NCBI RefSeq assembly: GCF_023168165.1
Contig: NZ_BQYJ01000019.1
Location: 1-39,128 of the forward strand
Length of the DNA stretch: 39,128 nt
Reading direction: 5' to 3'
Source of the DNA: Niallia sp. NCCP-28
GTDB lineage: Bacteria; Bacillota; Bacilli; Bacillales; Cytobacillaceae
Shown piece by piece: positions 8,276 to 16,261 of this stretch. A program made the position numbers and the translations under genes. The first letter of the stretch is position 1. The number at the start of each line of letters is the position of its first letter. The notes beneath the pieces are model-generated. The model worked only from the letters and a program-made list of their open reading frames with translations, had not been told where the DNA came from and made no database searches.

Positions 8276-8366
8276 AACCAAATCAACCCCTTCCTTTTTC
8301 CTATAAAGGGAAGGGTGGTTTTGGTTAATTAACAGTCAATGGGGGTGGAGAACCTCCCATTGACTG
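8276..8366 (+). other. Two consecutive strong hairpins between ribD and the monooxygenase gene
   Basis: The first is a long imperfect stem (AACCAAA 8276-8282 with TTTGGTT 8320-8326, continued by CCCCTTCC with GGGAAGGG). The second is a perfect 11-bp stem CAGTCAATGGG (8333-8343) / CCCATTGACTG (8356-8366), extended inside by GG/CC. Neither is followed by a T run, so they are poor intrinsic terminators. They could be an RNA processing or stabilising site, or a partial attenuator. Confidence 0.5.
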
Positions 8367-8401
8367 AAGTTTCACTTTATAAAAGAAAATAAAGAGAAGA
8401 G

Positions 8402-9511
8402 ATGGGGAAATTGACGATATTAGAAGCAGATGTTTGTGTAGTTGGTGCAGGACCTGGCGGAGCATTATTATCCTACTTATTGTCAAAAGCCAATATTTCT
8501 ACTATTTTGCTGGAGCGTCATCAAGACATTAATAAAGAGTTTAGAGGCGAGCATTTAAATGAGGAAGGAATAGCTGTTTTAAAAAAGGCAGGACTTTTTG
8601 CCGCTTTAGAAAAGATGGGAATCCTGCCAATGAAACGGGTAGAATATGTAGATAGGGGAAAAGTTTTTAAAACAATATTGCCAGCAGAAGGAATAAATCA
8701 TACCGGCATACATGTACCTCAAAATCATTTATTAAAGGTTATTCTAAATAAGGCAAATACCTTTCCTGCTTTTCAATTAAAAATGAATGCAAAAGTGGTA
8801 GATTTGGCAGAAGACATGGAAAATGGCGGCAATGGAGTAATGGCAATCATAGATGATAAGAAAACCATTGTCCGCAGCAGACTGATTATTGCAGCAGATG
8901 GAAGGTTTTCCACTATTAGAAAAAAAGCTGAATTCCCTGTCACGCCGATTAGGCATGGATATGATTTATTATGGGCAAAAATCCCAGCGCCTCTTAATTG
9001 GGAACCAACTGTAAGCATGGCATTAGCGAATGGAAGTCAATTAGCATTATTTACACAATATGGACAATATATTCAAATTGGCTGGAATATAAAAGAAGAC
9101 AGTTTTCCAGCATTAAGAAAGGGATCTTTTCAAATCTTCATAAATAGTCTAATTGAAGCTTTTCCTGAATTGGAAAAAAGCGTTTCAGAGCATATTCAGT
9201 CATGGCGGGATTTTGTTTTATTAAAGGTTGAAAGCTCGAAAAGTTCCACATGGGTAAAACAAAATGTAGTTTTATTAGGAGACGCTGCTCATACAATGAG
9301 TCCAACAGGAGCTTTTGGATTAAATAGTTCCTTAAAAGATGCAGAGGTTTTAGCAGAGGTGATTGCAGCTGTTCTTTTAGGAAAAAAACCTTTGTCGCAC
9401 TTAAAAGAATATGAGAATATCCGGAAAATATCCGTTGAGGAAATACAATCAGAACAATTGAAGCGAGAGTCTAGTTTTAAAGATCATTTTACAATAAAAA
9501 CTGATTATTAA
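8402..9511 (+). CDS. FAD-dependent monooxygenase (class A aromatic hydroxylase family)
   Basis: 369 residues of the para-hydroxybenzoate hydroxylase/UbiH fold. The FAD ADP-binding motif CVVGAGPGGALLSYLLSKA is at residues about 12-30, followed by the acidic residue of LLERH. RGEHLNEEG and AADGRFSTIRK mark the second FAD region. GDAAHTMSPTGAFGLNSSLKD near residue 297 is the family's GD motif. Such enzymes use NAD(P)H and O2 to hydroxylate aromatic or enol substrates; the substrate here is unknown. Linkage to ribA-ribD hints at a pyrimidine, lumazine or quinone substrate or simply at a need for flavin (inference). The ribosome binding site (AGAGAAGAG) is weak, and two hairpins separate it from ribD. 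Confidence 0.8.
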   Translation: MGKLTILEADVCVVGAGPGGALLSYLLSKANISTILLERHQDINKEFRGEHLNEEGIAVLKKAGLFAALEKMGILPMKRVEYVDRGKVFKTILPAEGINHTGIHVPQNHLLKVILNKANTFPAFQLKMNAKVVDLAEDMENGGNGVMAIIDDKKTIVRSRLIIAADGRFSTIRKKAEFPVTPIRHGYDLLWAKIPAPLNWEPTVSMALANGSQLALFTQYGQYIQIGWNIKEDSFPALRKGSFQIFINSLIEAFPELEKSVSEHIQSWRDFVLLKVESSKSSTWVKQNVVLLGDAAHTMSPTGAFGLNSSLKDAEVLAEVIAAVLLGKKPLSHLKEYENIRKISVEEIQSEQLKRESSFKDHFTIKTDY

Positions 9512-9548
9512 CTAATGCTGCTGTTTGTCAAAGTATGGAGGAATAAAA

Positions 9549-10112
9549 ATGAAGTTTGGATTTGATATTGATGATACTCTTATTAATTTAAGGGAGTATG
9601 CTTTTGGTTTATACAATAAAAAAATGCAAACAAATATTGATTTAGAAATATTTAAAGCATTAAAGACGGTGGAGATCCATCGTCCATTTGGTTTGCAGGA
9701 TGTGGAAGGCAAAGAGTTGTGGAATTCTTTGCGTGAAGAAATCTATTTTACGGATTGCCCGCCTTTTCCAATGGCAGTTGAAACATTAAATGAGCTAGTG
9801 GAAAATGGACATGATGTTTATTATATAACAGCAAGAAATAAGGAGTTTGGAGAACGTACAAAGGAATGGATGCAAAGAAAAGGATTTCCAATGCAAGAAG
9901 GGCACTTTTATTGCGGAATGGAAGATCATGAGAAAATTCATATCATTAAAAAATTAGAACTTGATTTTTATTTTGATGATAAGCCGCAAGTGGTGGAAAC
10001 TCTTGCAGATGCTGCTGTTCAGGTTTATGTGAAAGATCATCCTTATAATCAAGAATTAAAAATGAACAGATTAAAGGATTGGTCTGAATTAACAGCTATT
10101 TTGCAGAAATAA
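9549..10112 (+). CDS. HAD-family phosphatase, 5'(3')-deoxyribonucleotidase (NT5C) type
   Basis: 187 residues. HAD motif I is FDIDDTL at residues 4-10, motif II is the Thr in YYITARN, a Lys follows in the KIHIIKKLEL region, and motif IV is FYFDDKP. This layout matches the NT5C / nucleotidase branch of the HAD superfamily, which removes phosphate from nucleotides. The frame opens earlier, but the ATG at 9549 follows TATGGAGGA and gives a clean start at the domain. It lies 37 bases behind the monooxygenase and before a strong terminator, so it is probably last in the ribA cassette. Riboflavin synthesis needs a HAD phosphatase after RibD, so a role on that intermediate is possible but unproven. 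Confidence 0.78.
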   Translation: MKFGFDIDDTLINLREYAFGLYNKKMQTNIDLEIFKALKTVEIHRPFGLQDVEGKELWNSLREEIYFTDCPPFPMAVETLNELVENGHDVYYITARNKEFGERTKEWMQRKGFPMQEGHFYCGMEDHEKIHIIKKLELDFYFDDKPQVVETLADAAVQVYVKDHPYNQELKMNRLKDWSELTAILQK

Positions 10113-10133
10113 AAAAGAGGAGTTAGATGAAGT

Positions 10134-10179
10134 GCACTCCAATTGTTAGACATAGTCTAACAATTGGAGTGCTTTTTTA
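10134..10179. terminator. Bidirectional terminator between the HAD gene and ywrC
   Basis: A perfect 18-bp stem (GCACTCCAATTGTTAGAC 10134-10151 with its complement 10155-10172), a 3-base loop and a T6 tract. It separates two convergent transcripts. Confidence 0.93.
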
Positions 10180-10653
10180 TAATTTCATACCCATTCTGCT
10201 TTTATATCTTTTAATTAACAATTGGGTATCAACACTTACTACACCTTCTGTTGCGTATAATTTATCTGTTAAAAATTCTTCCATTTCCTGATTGTCGGCA
10301 AAAATTCCATGCATATGAAGTTTGCTCGGACCTGTCATGTGATAAAGGCTAGAAACTGCAGAGTCATTTGCTAATTTTTCCGCAACCTGTTCCAAATATT
10401 TTGGTTCTACATCCACATTAAAAAAAGCGGAAACCATCATGCCGATTCTAGTAGGATTAATAACCGTCGTGAAACGTTCAATAATTCCTTGTTCCATTAA
10501 TGTGTTAATCCTCATTTGAACAGCCACTCGTGAAATGCCAACATGTTTTCCGATATCTGTATAAGAAATCCGGCTGTTTTCATGAAGTAAATCTAGGATG
10601 GCTTGATCGATAGCATCTAGTTTAAAGTATGGGATTTGAAAATGGTTAGACAT
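10177..10653 (-). CDS. ywrC: Lrp/AsnC-family transcriptional regulator (YwrC/ChrS type)
   Basis: 158 residues. An N-terminal helix-turn-helix ([20 protein letters not shown], then [20 protein letters not shown]) is followed by a RAM/AsnC ligand domain. The length equals B. subtilis YwrC. In B. subtilis ywrC, ywrB and ywrA are neighbours, and YwrC controls the chromate transporter pair. Here the regulator is the last gene of the leftward group, 27 bases after ywrA, so it is probably co-transcribed and autoregulated. The ATG follows AAGGAGA. Confidence 0.85.
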   Translation of the reverse strand: MSNHFQIPYFKLDAIDQAILDLLHENSRISYTDIGKHVGISRVAVQMRINTLMEQGIIERFTTVINPTRIGMMVSAFFNVDVEPKYLEQVAEKLANDSAVSSLYHMTGPSKLHMHGIFADNQEMEEFLTDKLYATEGVVSVDTQLLIKRYKSRMGMKL

Positions 10654-10680
10654 AATTATCTCCTTATTGATTACTAGATA

Positions 10681-11220
10681 TTAATGAATATATGGAACAA
10701 CAATTCCTCCATAAAGAAATGCAAGGATAATGACGAGCGCGGGATGCACTTTGAATTTCTGCAATAACAATAATGCGATAATAGCAATAATGGCTGATTG
10801 AATAAGTCCTAAAGAATGGTAAGAGTCTTGAAACATTTCAAAGGTAAGGCCAATCATTAGAGCAGCAATAACCGGCTGTACCATAATGGTCATTCCTTTT
10901 ACAATAAGAGAATCGCGATGTTTGCTCATTACTTTTATTAAGAAGATAAGAGCAGCTGCAGATGGAACAACGGTTGCAAATAATGCAATGAAAAAACCAA
11001 GCCATCCCCCCATGCCGAAGCCGACATATGCAGCAATTTTTGTAGCTATTGGTCCAGGCAAAGCATTCCCTAATGCAAGCATATTAGAAAATTCAGCATT
11101 AGACAACCAATTATATCGATTAACAATTTCCTCGTACATTAATGGAATAGAGGCTGGCCCGCCTCCATAACCAAGAAGATTTGCCAAAAGAAAACTTAAA
11201 AATAGGCTAACGAGTATCAT
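10681..11220 (-). CDS. ywrA: Chromate transporter, short-chain ChrA subunit (YwrA type)
   Basis: 179 residues, about five or six hydrophobic segments, one half-size CHR domain. Family marks are the N-terminal GYGGGPASIPLMYEEIV and NALPGPIATKIAAYVGF. Short-chain CHR proteins work as pairs in the membrane and export chromate in B. subtilis. The ATG at 11220 abuts the TAG stop of the upstream gene, and its ribosome binding site (GAGGGG) lies inside that gene's end, so translation is coupled. Confidence 0.88.
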   Translation of the reverse strand: MILVSLFLSFLLANLLGYGGGPASIPLMYEEIVNRYNWLSNAEFSNMLALGNALPGPIATKIAAYVGFGMGGWLGFFIALFATVVPSAAALIFLIKVMSKHRDSLIVKGMTIMVQPVIAALMIGLTFEMFQDSYHSLGLIQSAIIAIIALLLLQKFKVHPALVIILAFLYGGIVVPYIH

Positions 11221-11790
11221 CTATTCTACCCCTCTTTGTTTGTTTTTGAGTTTTGTTTTGATTTTAAAATGGAATGCTCCATATGTTAAAAACACTAAAA
11301 TAACAATGGCCGGGTGAATAGAAATCGTTTGTATGAGCACTAAGCAAACAATTGTTAATAGAATGCCGATGTAAATGCCTAAACCTTTTACAGCCTTTTC
11401 TCCAAATTCATATGCCATAACGCCAAGCATAACCGCAATAACGGGAAGAACGGCAGAAATCATACCAGTTACAATAGCAGAGTTGCTTAATACATTAACA
11501 AAGGTAATCAGTAAAACCATAGCTAAACAAGTCGGCAAGATATGTGCCAATACAGCAACTGTGGCCCCGAGAGCACCTTTTTGTTTATATCCTAGATAAG
11601 CAGCCATTTTGGTAGCAATAGGGCCAGGCAAAGTATTAGCAATGGCCAATATTTCTCCAAATTCGTCATTTGTAACCCAGTTAAAGCGATTAACCGCTTC
11701 ATGGCGGATCAGTGGAATAACAGAAGGCCCTCCTCCAAATCCAAATATGCCTGCCCGCATTAATCCAATAATCAGTTCTTTGTAAATCAT
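11221..11790 (-). CDS. ywrB: Chromate transporter, short-chain ChrA subunit (YwrB type)
   Basis: 189 residues, a half-size CHR domain homologous to the next gene: FGFGGGPSVIPLIRHEAV and NTLPGPIATKMAAYLGYKQK are the matching marks. It is the first gene of the ywrB-ywrA-ywrC operon read leftwards. The frame opens at 11817, but the ATG at 11790 has AGAGGAGA five bases before it. The two halves presumably form a heterodimer with opposite membrane topology. Confidence 0.88.
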   Translation of the reverse strand: MIYKELIIGLMRAGIFGFGGGPSVIPLIRHEAVNRFNWVTNDEFGEILAIANTLPGPIATKMAAYLGYKQKGALGATVAVLAHILPTCLAMVLLITFVNVLSNSAIVTGMISAVLPVIAVMLGVMAYEFGEKAVKGLGIYIGILLTIVCLVLIQTISIHPAIVILVFLTYGAFHFKIKTKLKNKQRGVE

Positions 11791-12070
11791 TGCTTTCTCC
11801 TCTCTGTTGAATAACATTATGTAAAAATAAAATAATAAAGATGAACATTTCGTAATAATAATAGCATATTTATTAGGTGTATAGAGATATTAATTCGTAA
11901 AATAATTACATAATGCATCAAGGGTTTTGTTTATTTTAACTAAAAAATAGTTTGAGTGTTTGTAGTCTATATAATAAAATGGTAAAAAATATTTTAAAGT
12001 TTATCAATATTTGTTTTCCTGTTTAAATCAATAGCTTAATTGTAAAATGACCATAAGGGGGAATGATTAA

Positions 12071-13801
12071 ATGGATATTAGGAAATATAAAAAAAGAATA
12101 AGAGTCGCTGCAAAAACAGAAAAAGCCGATTTGGTGATTAAACAGGCGAAAATTGTCAATGTCTTTACAGGTGAAATAATGGAAGGGGATATTGCAATAT
12201 CAGATGACTTTATTGCAGGGATTGGACATTATGATGGAAATCAAGTAATTGACGCAAAAGGCAAATTTGTTGTGCCAGGGTTAATAGATGGCCATGTACA
12301 TATAGAAAGCAGCATGCTAACACCCCAAGAATTTGCTAAAGTGCTGTTGCTCCACGGTGTGACTACAGCTATTACCGATCCCCATGAAATAGCAAATGTT
12401 GCTGGAGTACATGGCATTCAATATATGCTGGATAAATCAGAAGATTTGCCATTGGATGTTCGAGTCATGCTGCCATCCTGTGTGCCAGCTGTTCCATTAG
12501 ACAGCAATGGTGCAACATTAGGGGCAGAGGATTTAGCTCCATTTTTTCATCATAATAGAGTTTTAGGTTTAGCGGAAGTAATGGATTTTCCTTCTGTGTT
12601 CCACACAAATCCAGATATGATAAATAAACTGTTTTCTGCCAAACAAAATCATGCCTTAATAGATGGCCATGCAGCAGGAATAGAAAAAGAACAGCTTAAT
12701 GTATACAGCGCTGCTGGAATAAAAAATGATCATGAAGCGACAACAGCTCAAGAAGGAAAAGACCGTTTAGATTTAGGTTTATATTTAATGATAAGAGAAG
12801 GCACAGTTGCAAAGGATTTAAAAGCTTTGCTTCCTGTTGTGACAGTCCAAAATTCAAGGCGCTGTTTATTTGTTACCGATGATAAATTAATTGATGATTT
12901 AGTGGATGAAGGCAGCGTCGACCATTGCATTCGTTTAGCAATACAAGAAGGGCTCAATCCTATTACAGCCATCCAAATGGCGACAATCAATACAGCAGAA
13001 TGTTTTAAGCTGGATAATGTCGGGGCTGTTGCTCCAGGTTATAAAGCGGATTTTTTACTTGTTGATAATTTGGAAAAGTTAGCAATTAACATGGTTTTTA
13101 AAGAGGGGAAATGTGTTGTAAAAGAAGGGACTCTGCAAGAAAAAGGATTTAAAAAACATGCCTATTTAGATGAAAACTTGCCAGAAATAAATGCTGCTGC
13201 TATAGAACTATCCCATTTAGCGCTGCCTTTGTCGTCGGATTTTTGCAACGTCATTGAAGTGATTCCAAACAGTATTGTAACAAATCATGCCAAAGAGCAT
13301 ATTACATTAGAAAATGGTGTGTTTAAACCATCGATAGAAAAGGATCAGCTAAAGCTTGTTGTTGCAGAAAGACATCATCAAACAGGCAATATTGGCCGCG
13401 CTATTGTAAAAGGGTTCGGTTTGCAAAAGGGTGCGATTGCGACAACCATTTCTCATGATTCTCATAATATTGTGGCAGTGGGAACTAATGATGAAGATAT
13501 ATTAAAAGCGATAAAATATTTAATAGAAATAAAAGGCGGCATTTCGATAGCAATCGATGGAGAAGCAATTGCAGCATTGCCATTGCCGATTGCAGGTCTG
13601 ATTTCTGACCAAAGCTATCAAACGCTTTATCGTCAAATAGGGGATATAAATAAGAAGGTGAAACTTTTAGGAGGGTATGAATCCTTTAATCCATTCTTAA
13701 CTTTATCCTTTTTATCCTTATCTGTTATTCCAACATTAAAGCTTACAGATAAAGGTTTATTTAATTTTCAATCTTTTTCTTATATTTCCATTGAGGCATA
13801 A
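12071..13801 (+). CDS. ade: Adenine deaminase
   Basis: 576 residues, close to the 577 of B. subtilis AdeC. It converts adenine to hypoxanthine and ammonia for purine salvage. The amidohydrolase metal motifs are present: DGHVHIESSML (about residue 74), ITDPHEIANVAG, LIDGHAAG and the late HDSHNI. The C-terminal Ade domain includes GAIATTISHD and GGYESFNPFLTLSFLSL. The ATG follows AAGGGGGA. A TATAAT at 11970-11975 may be the -10, but I find no convincing -35. I see none of the conserved purine-riboswitch blocks upstream. The gene is transcribed alone. Confidence 0.95.
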   Translation: MDIRKYKKRIRVAAKTEKADLVIKQAKIVNVFTGEIMEGDIAISDDFIAGIGHYDGNQVIDAKGKFVVPGLIDGHVHIESSMLTPQEFAKVLLLHGVTTAITDPHEIANVAGVHGIQYMLDKSEDLPLDVRVMLPSCVPAVPLDSNGATLGAEDLAPFFHHNRVLGLAEVMDFPSVFHTNPDMINKLFSAKQNHALIDGHAAGIEKEQLNVYSAAGIKNDHEATTAQEGKDRLDLGLYLMIREGTVAKDLKALLPVVTVQNSRRCLFVTDDKLIDDLVDEGSVDHCIRLAIQEGLNPITAIQMATINTAECFKLDNVGAVAPGYKADFLLVDNLEKLAINMVFKEGKCVVKEGTLQEKGFKKHAYLDENLPEINAAAIELSHLALPLSSDFCNVIEVIPNSIVTNHAKEHITLENGVFKPSIEKDQLKLVVAERHHQTGNIGRAIVKGFGLQKGAIATTISHDSHNIVAVGTNDEDILKAIKYLIEIKGGISIAIDGEAIAALPLPIAGLISDQSYQTLYRQIGDINKKVKLLGGYESFNPFLTLSFLSLSVIPTLKLTDKGLFNFQSFSYISIEA

Positions 13802-13802
13802 A

Positions 13803-14102
13803 AAGGGGCTGTTCAACTTGCTTATTGATTTCTAATCCAGGCGTTGTTCGCTTTCCGCACGCGTCGAGGAGCCTCCTCGGAGAGTGCCCCTGTGGGATCT
13901 CCCTTTGACTCGCTTTTCCCGCAGGAGATTCCAATCAAAAAAGTGCCAAAATCCATCATAAGCATTACAGGACTTTTTTTGAAATTAAATACAAAAAAAC
14001 CGTTTTTTCTTGTAAAATGAATAGAAGTCAAAAAGCAGGGGAAGAAAAACAAATTGTTTTTCTTCCCCTGTTTTTATTTTAGGACTTATTAGACAGCCCC
14101 TT
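13803..14102 (+). repeat. 300-bp MITE-like element with terminal inverted repeats
   Basis: It begins 2 bases after the ade stop with AAGGGGCTGT and ends with ACAGCCCCTT. The interior has a GC-rich palindromic stretch (GAGGAGCCTCCTCGG and neighbours) and no plausible gene. Near the right end a perfect 15-bp hairpin (CAGGGGAAGAAAAAC 14036-14050 / 14056-14070) followed by TTTTTATTTT is a Rho-independent terminator for ade. Its last 33 bases match the element after yhjQ. Confidence 0.75.
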
Positions 14103-14490
14103 CTTATTGAACTTTATCAATAAATGCACGTAGCTTGCTTTTTCCATCTAGCAGCAAATTATTTGCTTTTAGAAAAAAAGATTCGAATGGTCCCATTCGA
14201 ATCAAAAGAAAATATATATTTAAGAGGGGAAACTCTTAACATGTTTATATAGTAAAGGATAATTATGAAAAAATAATGAACAAATGATTAATAGATTAAT
14301 AAAATTTTGGGAAAATATATGTTTATTAGTGAATTGTATTGCCTTTTATCGTTGGAATTTGTGTTGTGAACCTTTTTTGTAGAGCTTTCATAATATGTTC
14401 ATACTTCTTTGTTATATTGACATGTAATCAAAAAAAAAAATCCAAAATGTTTAAAAAATAGAAAAAGTGCTAAATATAATGATAAATATT
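14103..14490. other. Non-coding AT-rich stretch with one hairpin
   Basis: Between the repeat element and the next promoter I see only a hairpin (GATTCGAATGG 14180-14190 / 14193-14203), preceded on the left by an A run so it could terminate leftward transcripts. A 30-codon leftward frame (14196-14104) overlaps it but has no ribosome binding site. The rest holds nothing recognisable. Confidence 0.4.
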
Positions 14491-14519
14491 GGCATAATGA
14501 AAGCGTTTTCGTCTATAAT
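14489..14519 (+). promoter_or_regulatory. Promoter with CcpA-binding (cre) site
   Basis: TTGGCA (14489-14494), 19 bases, TATAAT (14514-14519), with TGAAAGCGTTTTCG (14498-14511) in the spacer. This matches the Bacillus cre consensus TGNAANCGNWNNCA except for the last base. A site between -35 and -10 would repress the gene in glucose. Confidence 0.62.
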
Positions 14520-14569
14520 GAATATATACAATTCATTGGCTAATCTACTTATATTAAGGAGTGGATAGA

Positions 14570-14680
14570 ATGGAAGAACAAGCAAACTTTTTAAAGGGCT
14601 TAAAATGGGGAGTAATTATCAGTATACCTCTTTGGATTTCTTTTTTTGGATGGATTAAAATGTTATCCCATTTGGTTTGA
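14570..14680 (+). CDS. 36-residue single-span membrane peptide
   Basis: A short but well supported gene: TAAGGAGTGGATAGA places AAGGAG at good spacing before the ATG, a promoter with a cre site lies upstream and a terminator directly downstream. The peptide starts MEEQANFLKGLKWGV, continues with a hydrophobic, Trp-rich span (IISIPLWISFFGWI) and ends KMLSHLV. Acidic N terminus, one predicted membrane helix. I do not recognise a named family. Carbon-catabolite control is inferred from the site only. Confidence 0.72.
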   Translation: MEEQANFLKGLKWGVIISIPLWISFFGWIKMLSHLV

Positions 14681-14695
14681 GTTTTTATATAATAT

Positions 14696-14722
14696 GCAGC
14701 TCATCTTTTGAGCTGTTTTTTG
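14696..14722 (+). terminator. Terminator of the 36-residue peptide gene
   Basis: A 7-bp stem CAGCTCA (14697-14703) / TGAGCTG (14709-14715) followed by T6. A second hairpin on the right (AAAAAGCC 14733-14740 / GGCTTTTT 14746-14753) serves the opposite, leftward gene. Confidence 0.75.
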
Positions 14723-14755
14723 TTTTATAAAAAAAAAGCCATAAAGGCTTTTTGG

Positions 14756-15076
14756 TTAAAATAATGGATGAGGAGGATCAATGCCTAATACAGGCGCTCC
14801 GTCTACAGTTAGCCAAATATAATAATGGTCAATTTCTTTTCCAATAATTTTTTCAATTTTAGCGATTGTTTTTTCTTGTACATCAAAAGATATTTTTGCT
14901 GTTTGCTCTCCAAGTGGAATATCTTTCATTCCTAATAGATCGGCAATTTGTCTTGCTTGATCGTACGATACTTCTACATATTTATCATATTGGGGCAAAT
15001 ATGCTGCTTCAGCAGGTTTTATTTGAAATGATAACAATAAAACAGCAGCAATAAAAATCCACGCTATTTTTTTCAA
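14756..15076 (-). CDS. Small secreted protein of unknown function
   Basis: 106 residues with a classic signal peptide: KK, a hydrophobic core IAWIFIAAVLLLSF and an AEAA cleavage region near residue 24. The mature part of about 80 residues is mixed charge without cysteines; YDQARQIADLLGMKDIPLG and IGKEIDHYYIWLTVDGAPV suggest a compact alpha/beta fold. I do not recognise the family. The start is a TTG at 15076 with AAAAGGGAGAG upstream. It lies 16 bases after the HD-GYP gene, so the two probably share a transcript. Confidence 0.7.
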   Translation of the reverse strand: MKKIAWIFIAAVLLLSFQIKPAEAAYLPQYDKYVEVSYDQARQIADLLGMKDIPLGEQTAKISFDVQEKTIAKIEKIIGKEIDHYYIWLTVDGAPVLGIDPPHPLF

Positions 15077-15092
15077 AATAATTCTCTCCCTT

Positions 15093-16001
15093 TTAAAAAT
15101 CTAGTAAATCTTTTATAGAAATAAATGTATCAACGATTAAGGGATGATACATGGTTCCCCTGCAATTTTTAATTTCTTCCATTGCTTTTTCTTTAGGCAT
15201 CCCTTTTCGATAAACTCTATCTGTTGTCATGGCATCATATGAATCAGCGACAGCAATGATAGCAGCTTCTATAGAGATTTGTTCCCCGCTTAAACCTAAA
15301 GGATAACCTTTTCCGTCAAATCTTTCATGGTGTTGAGCGACAATTTCTCCAGCCTCTACTAATAAAGTAATGCCTGTATCTGAGAGAATCTCTTTCCCAT
15401 AAATAGGGTGTAGTTTCATTACTTCCCATTCTTCAGATGTTAACTTTCCTGGTTTTTGGAGAATTTGTAGCGGGACTTTAACTTTTCCTAAATCATGCAA
15501 AAATGATGCCATATTTAATCTCATCAACTGTCTTGATTTTAATTCAAGCTCTTTTCCAATCATTAATGAGATTTCTTTAATTCTTTTACAATGATCAATG
15601 GTATAGCCATCCTTTTCTTCAATAGCTAGAGCAAGTTCCATCATTTCTTTTGAGACGAAACTAAAATGATGGAATACAGGTTGGCTGGATACATAAATAA
15701 ATTCCGTTACCTCTTCTGCATGAAAGAGATAATGTTTTTTAACGGGATTTTCGAAAAATGAATCTCCTTGTTTTAAACTAAAGTGATTAGATTCCGATTG
15801 AAGTCTCATATGTCCTGAAATAATATATAAATACTCAAATGCATTCCAACCTTCTTCAGGGGTAATTGCCCAGTCAGTGCCAGGTTGGAGCTTGTGATAA
15901 ATAATCTCTGTACCATCACCAGAAGAAACTAAAGATACTTGTGCTCCTTTAATATGCACAGTCTCTATAAACTCACCTTCATTAATAATGCCCACACTCA
16001 T
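15093..16001 (-). CDS. Cupin-HD-GYP domain protein, probable cyclic-di-nucleotide phosphodiesterase
   Basis: 302 residues. The N-terminal 110 or so residues look like a cupin beta-barrel (IIYHKLQPGTDWAITPEEGW, then YIISGHMRLQSESNHFSLKQ). The C-terminal part is an HD-GYP domain: the metal pair HD in SFLHDLGKVKVP, then HHERFDGKGYPLGLSG (the GYP signature) and AVADSYDAMTTDR. HD-GYP proteins hydrolyse c-di-GMP; the cupin may be the sensor. No membrane segment or receiver domain is seen, so it acts in the cytosol. The ATG follows AAAGAGGTAAG. It is the first gene of a leftward pair with the secreted protein. Confidence 0.85.
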   Translation of the reverse strand: MSVGIINEGEFIETVHIKGAQVSLVSSGDGTEIIYHKLQPGTDWAITPEEGWNAFEYLYIISGHMRLQSESNHFSLKQGDSFFENPVKKHYLFHAEEVTEFIYVSSQPVFHHFSFVSKEMMELALAIEEKDGYTIDHCKRIKEISLMIGKELELKSRQLMRLNMASFLHDLGKVKVPLQILQKPGKLTSEEWEVMKLHPIYGKEILSDTGITLLVEAGEIVAQHHERFDGKGYPLGLSGEQISIEAAIIAVADSYDAMTTDRVYRKGMPKEKAMEEIKNCRGTMYHPLIVDTFISIKDLLDF

Positions 16002-16261
16002 CTTACCTCTTTCCTTTAAAGCTAGTATCTATAGCAATTGGTTACTATATTAATAGAAACTTAGCTATAAATATTTTAAATGAAAAAAGCATCAATTGTA
16101 ATAGGTAAATATTATTAATTAGGCATTTTGGCGTATTTTTCATCCAGAAAAGAACTAATTTTCACATACAATTCTATCATATCAAAAGATTATAAATAAT
16201 TATATAGGGTATAGGAAATTTATAATGATATAGCAGGTCTTTTGGGGATAAAATTAATTAC
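16002..16261. other. Divergent intergenic region without a recognised feature
   Basis: AT-rich sequence between the leftward HD-GYP gene and the nitroreductase promoter. It should hold the HD-GYP promoter, but I cannot pick one out with confidence. Confidence 0.4.

Noticed and set aside
11818-12070. Purine riboswitch before ade
   Set aside because: The conserved purine aptamer loops are not found; only a possible -10 is seen.
13822-14052. 76-codon leftward frame within the 300-bp repeat
   Set aside because: It lies in a palindromic repeat, lacks a ribosome binding site and reads through the GC-rich core.
14104-14196. 30-codon leftward frame beside the repeat
   Set aside because: Its start lies in a hairpin and there is no ribosome binding site; it could be a gene remnant but cannot be supported.
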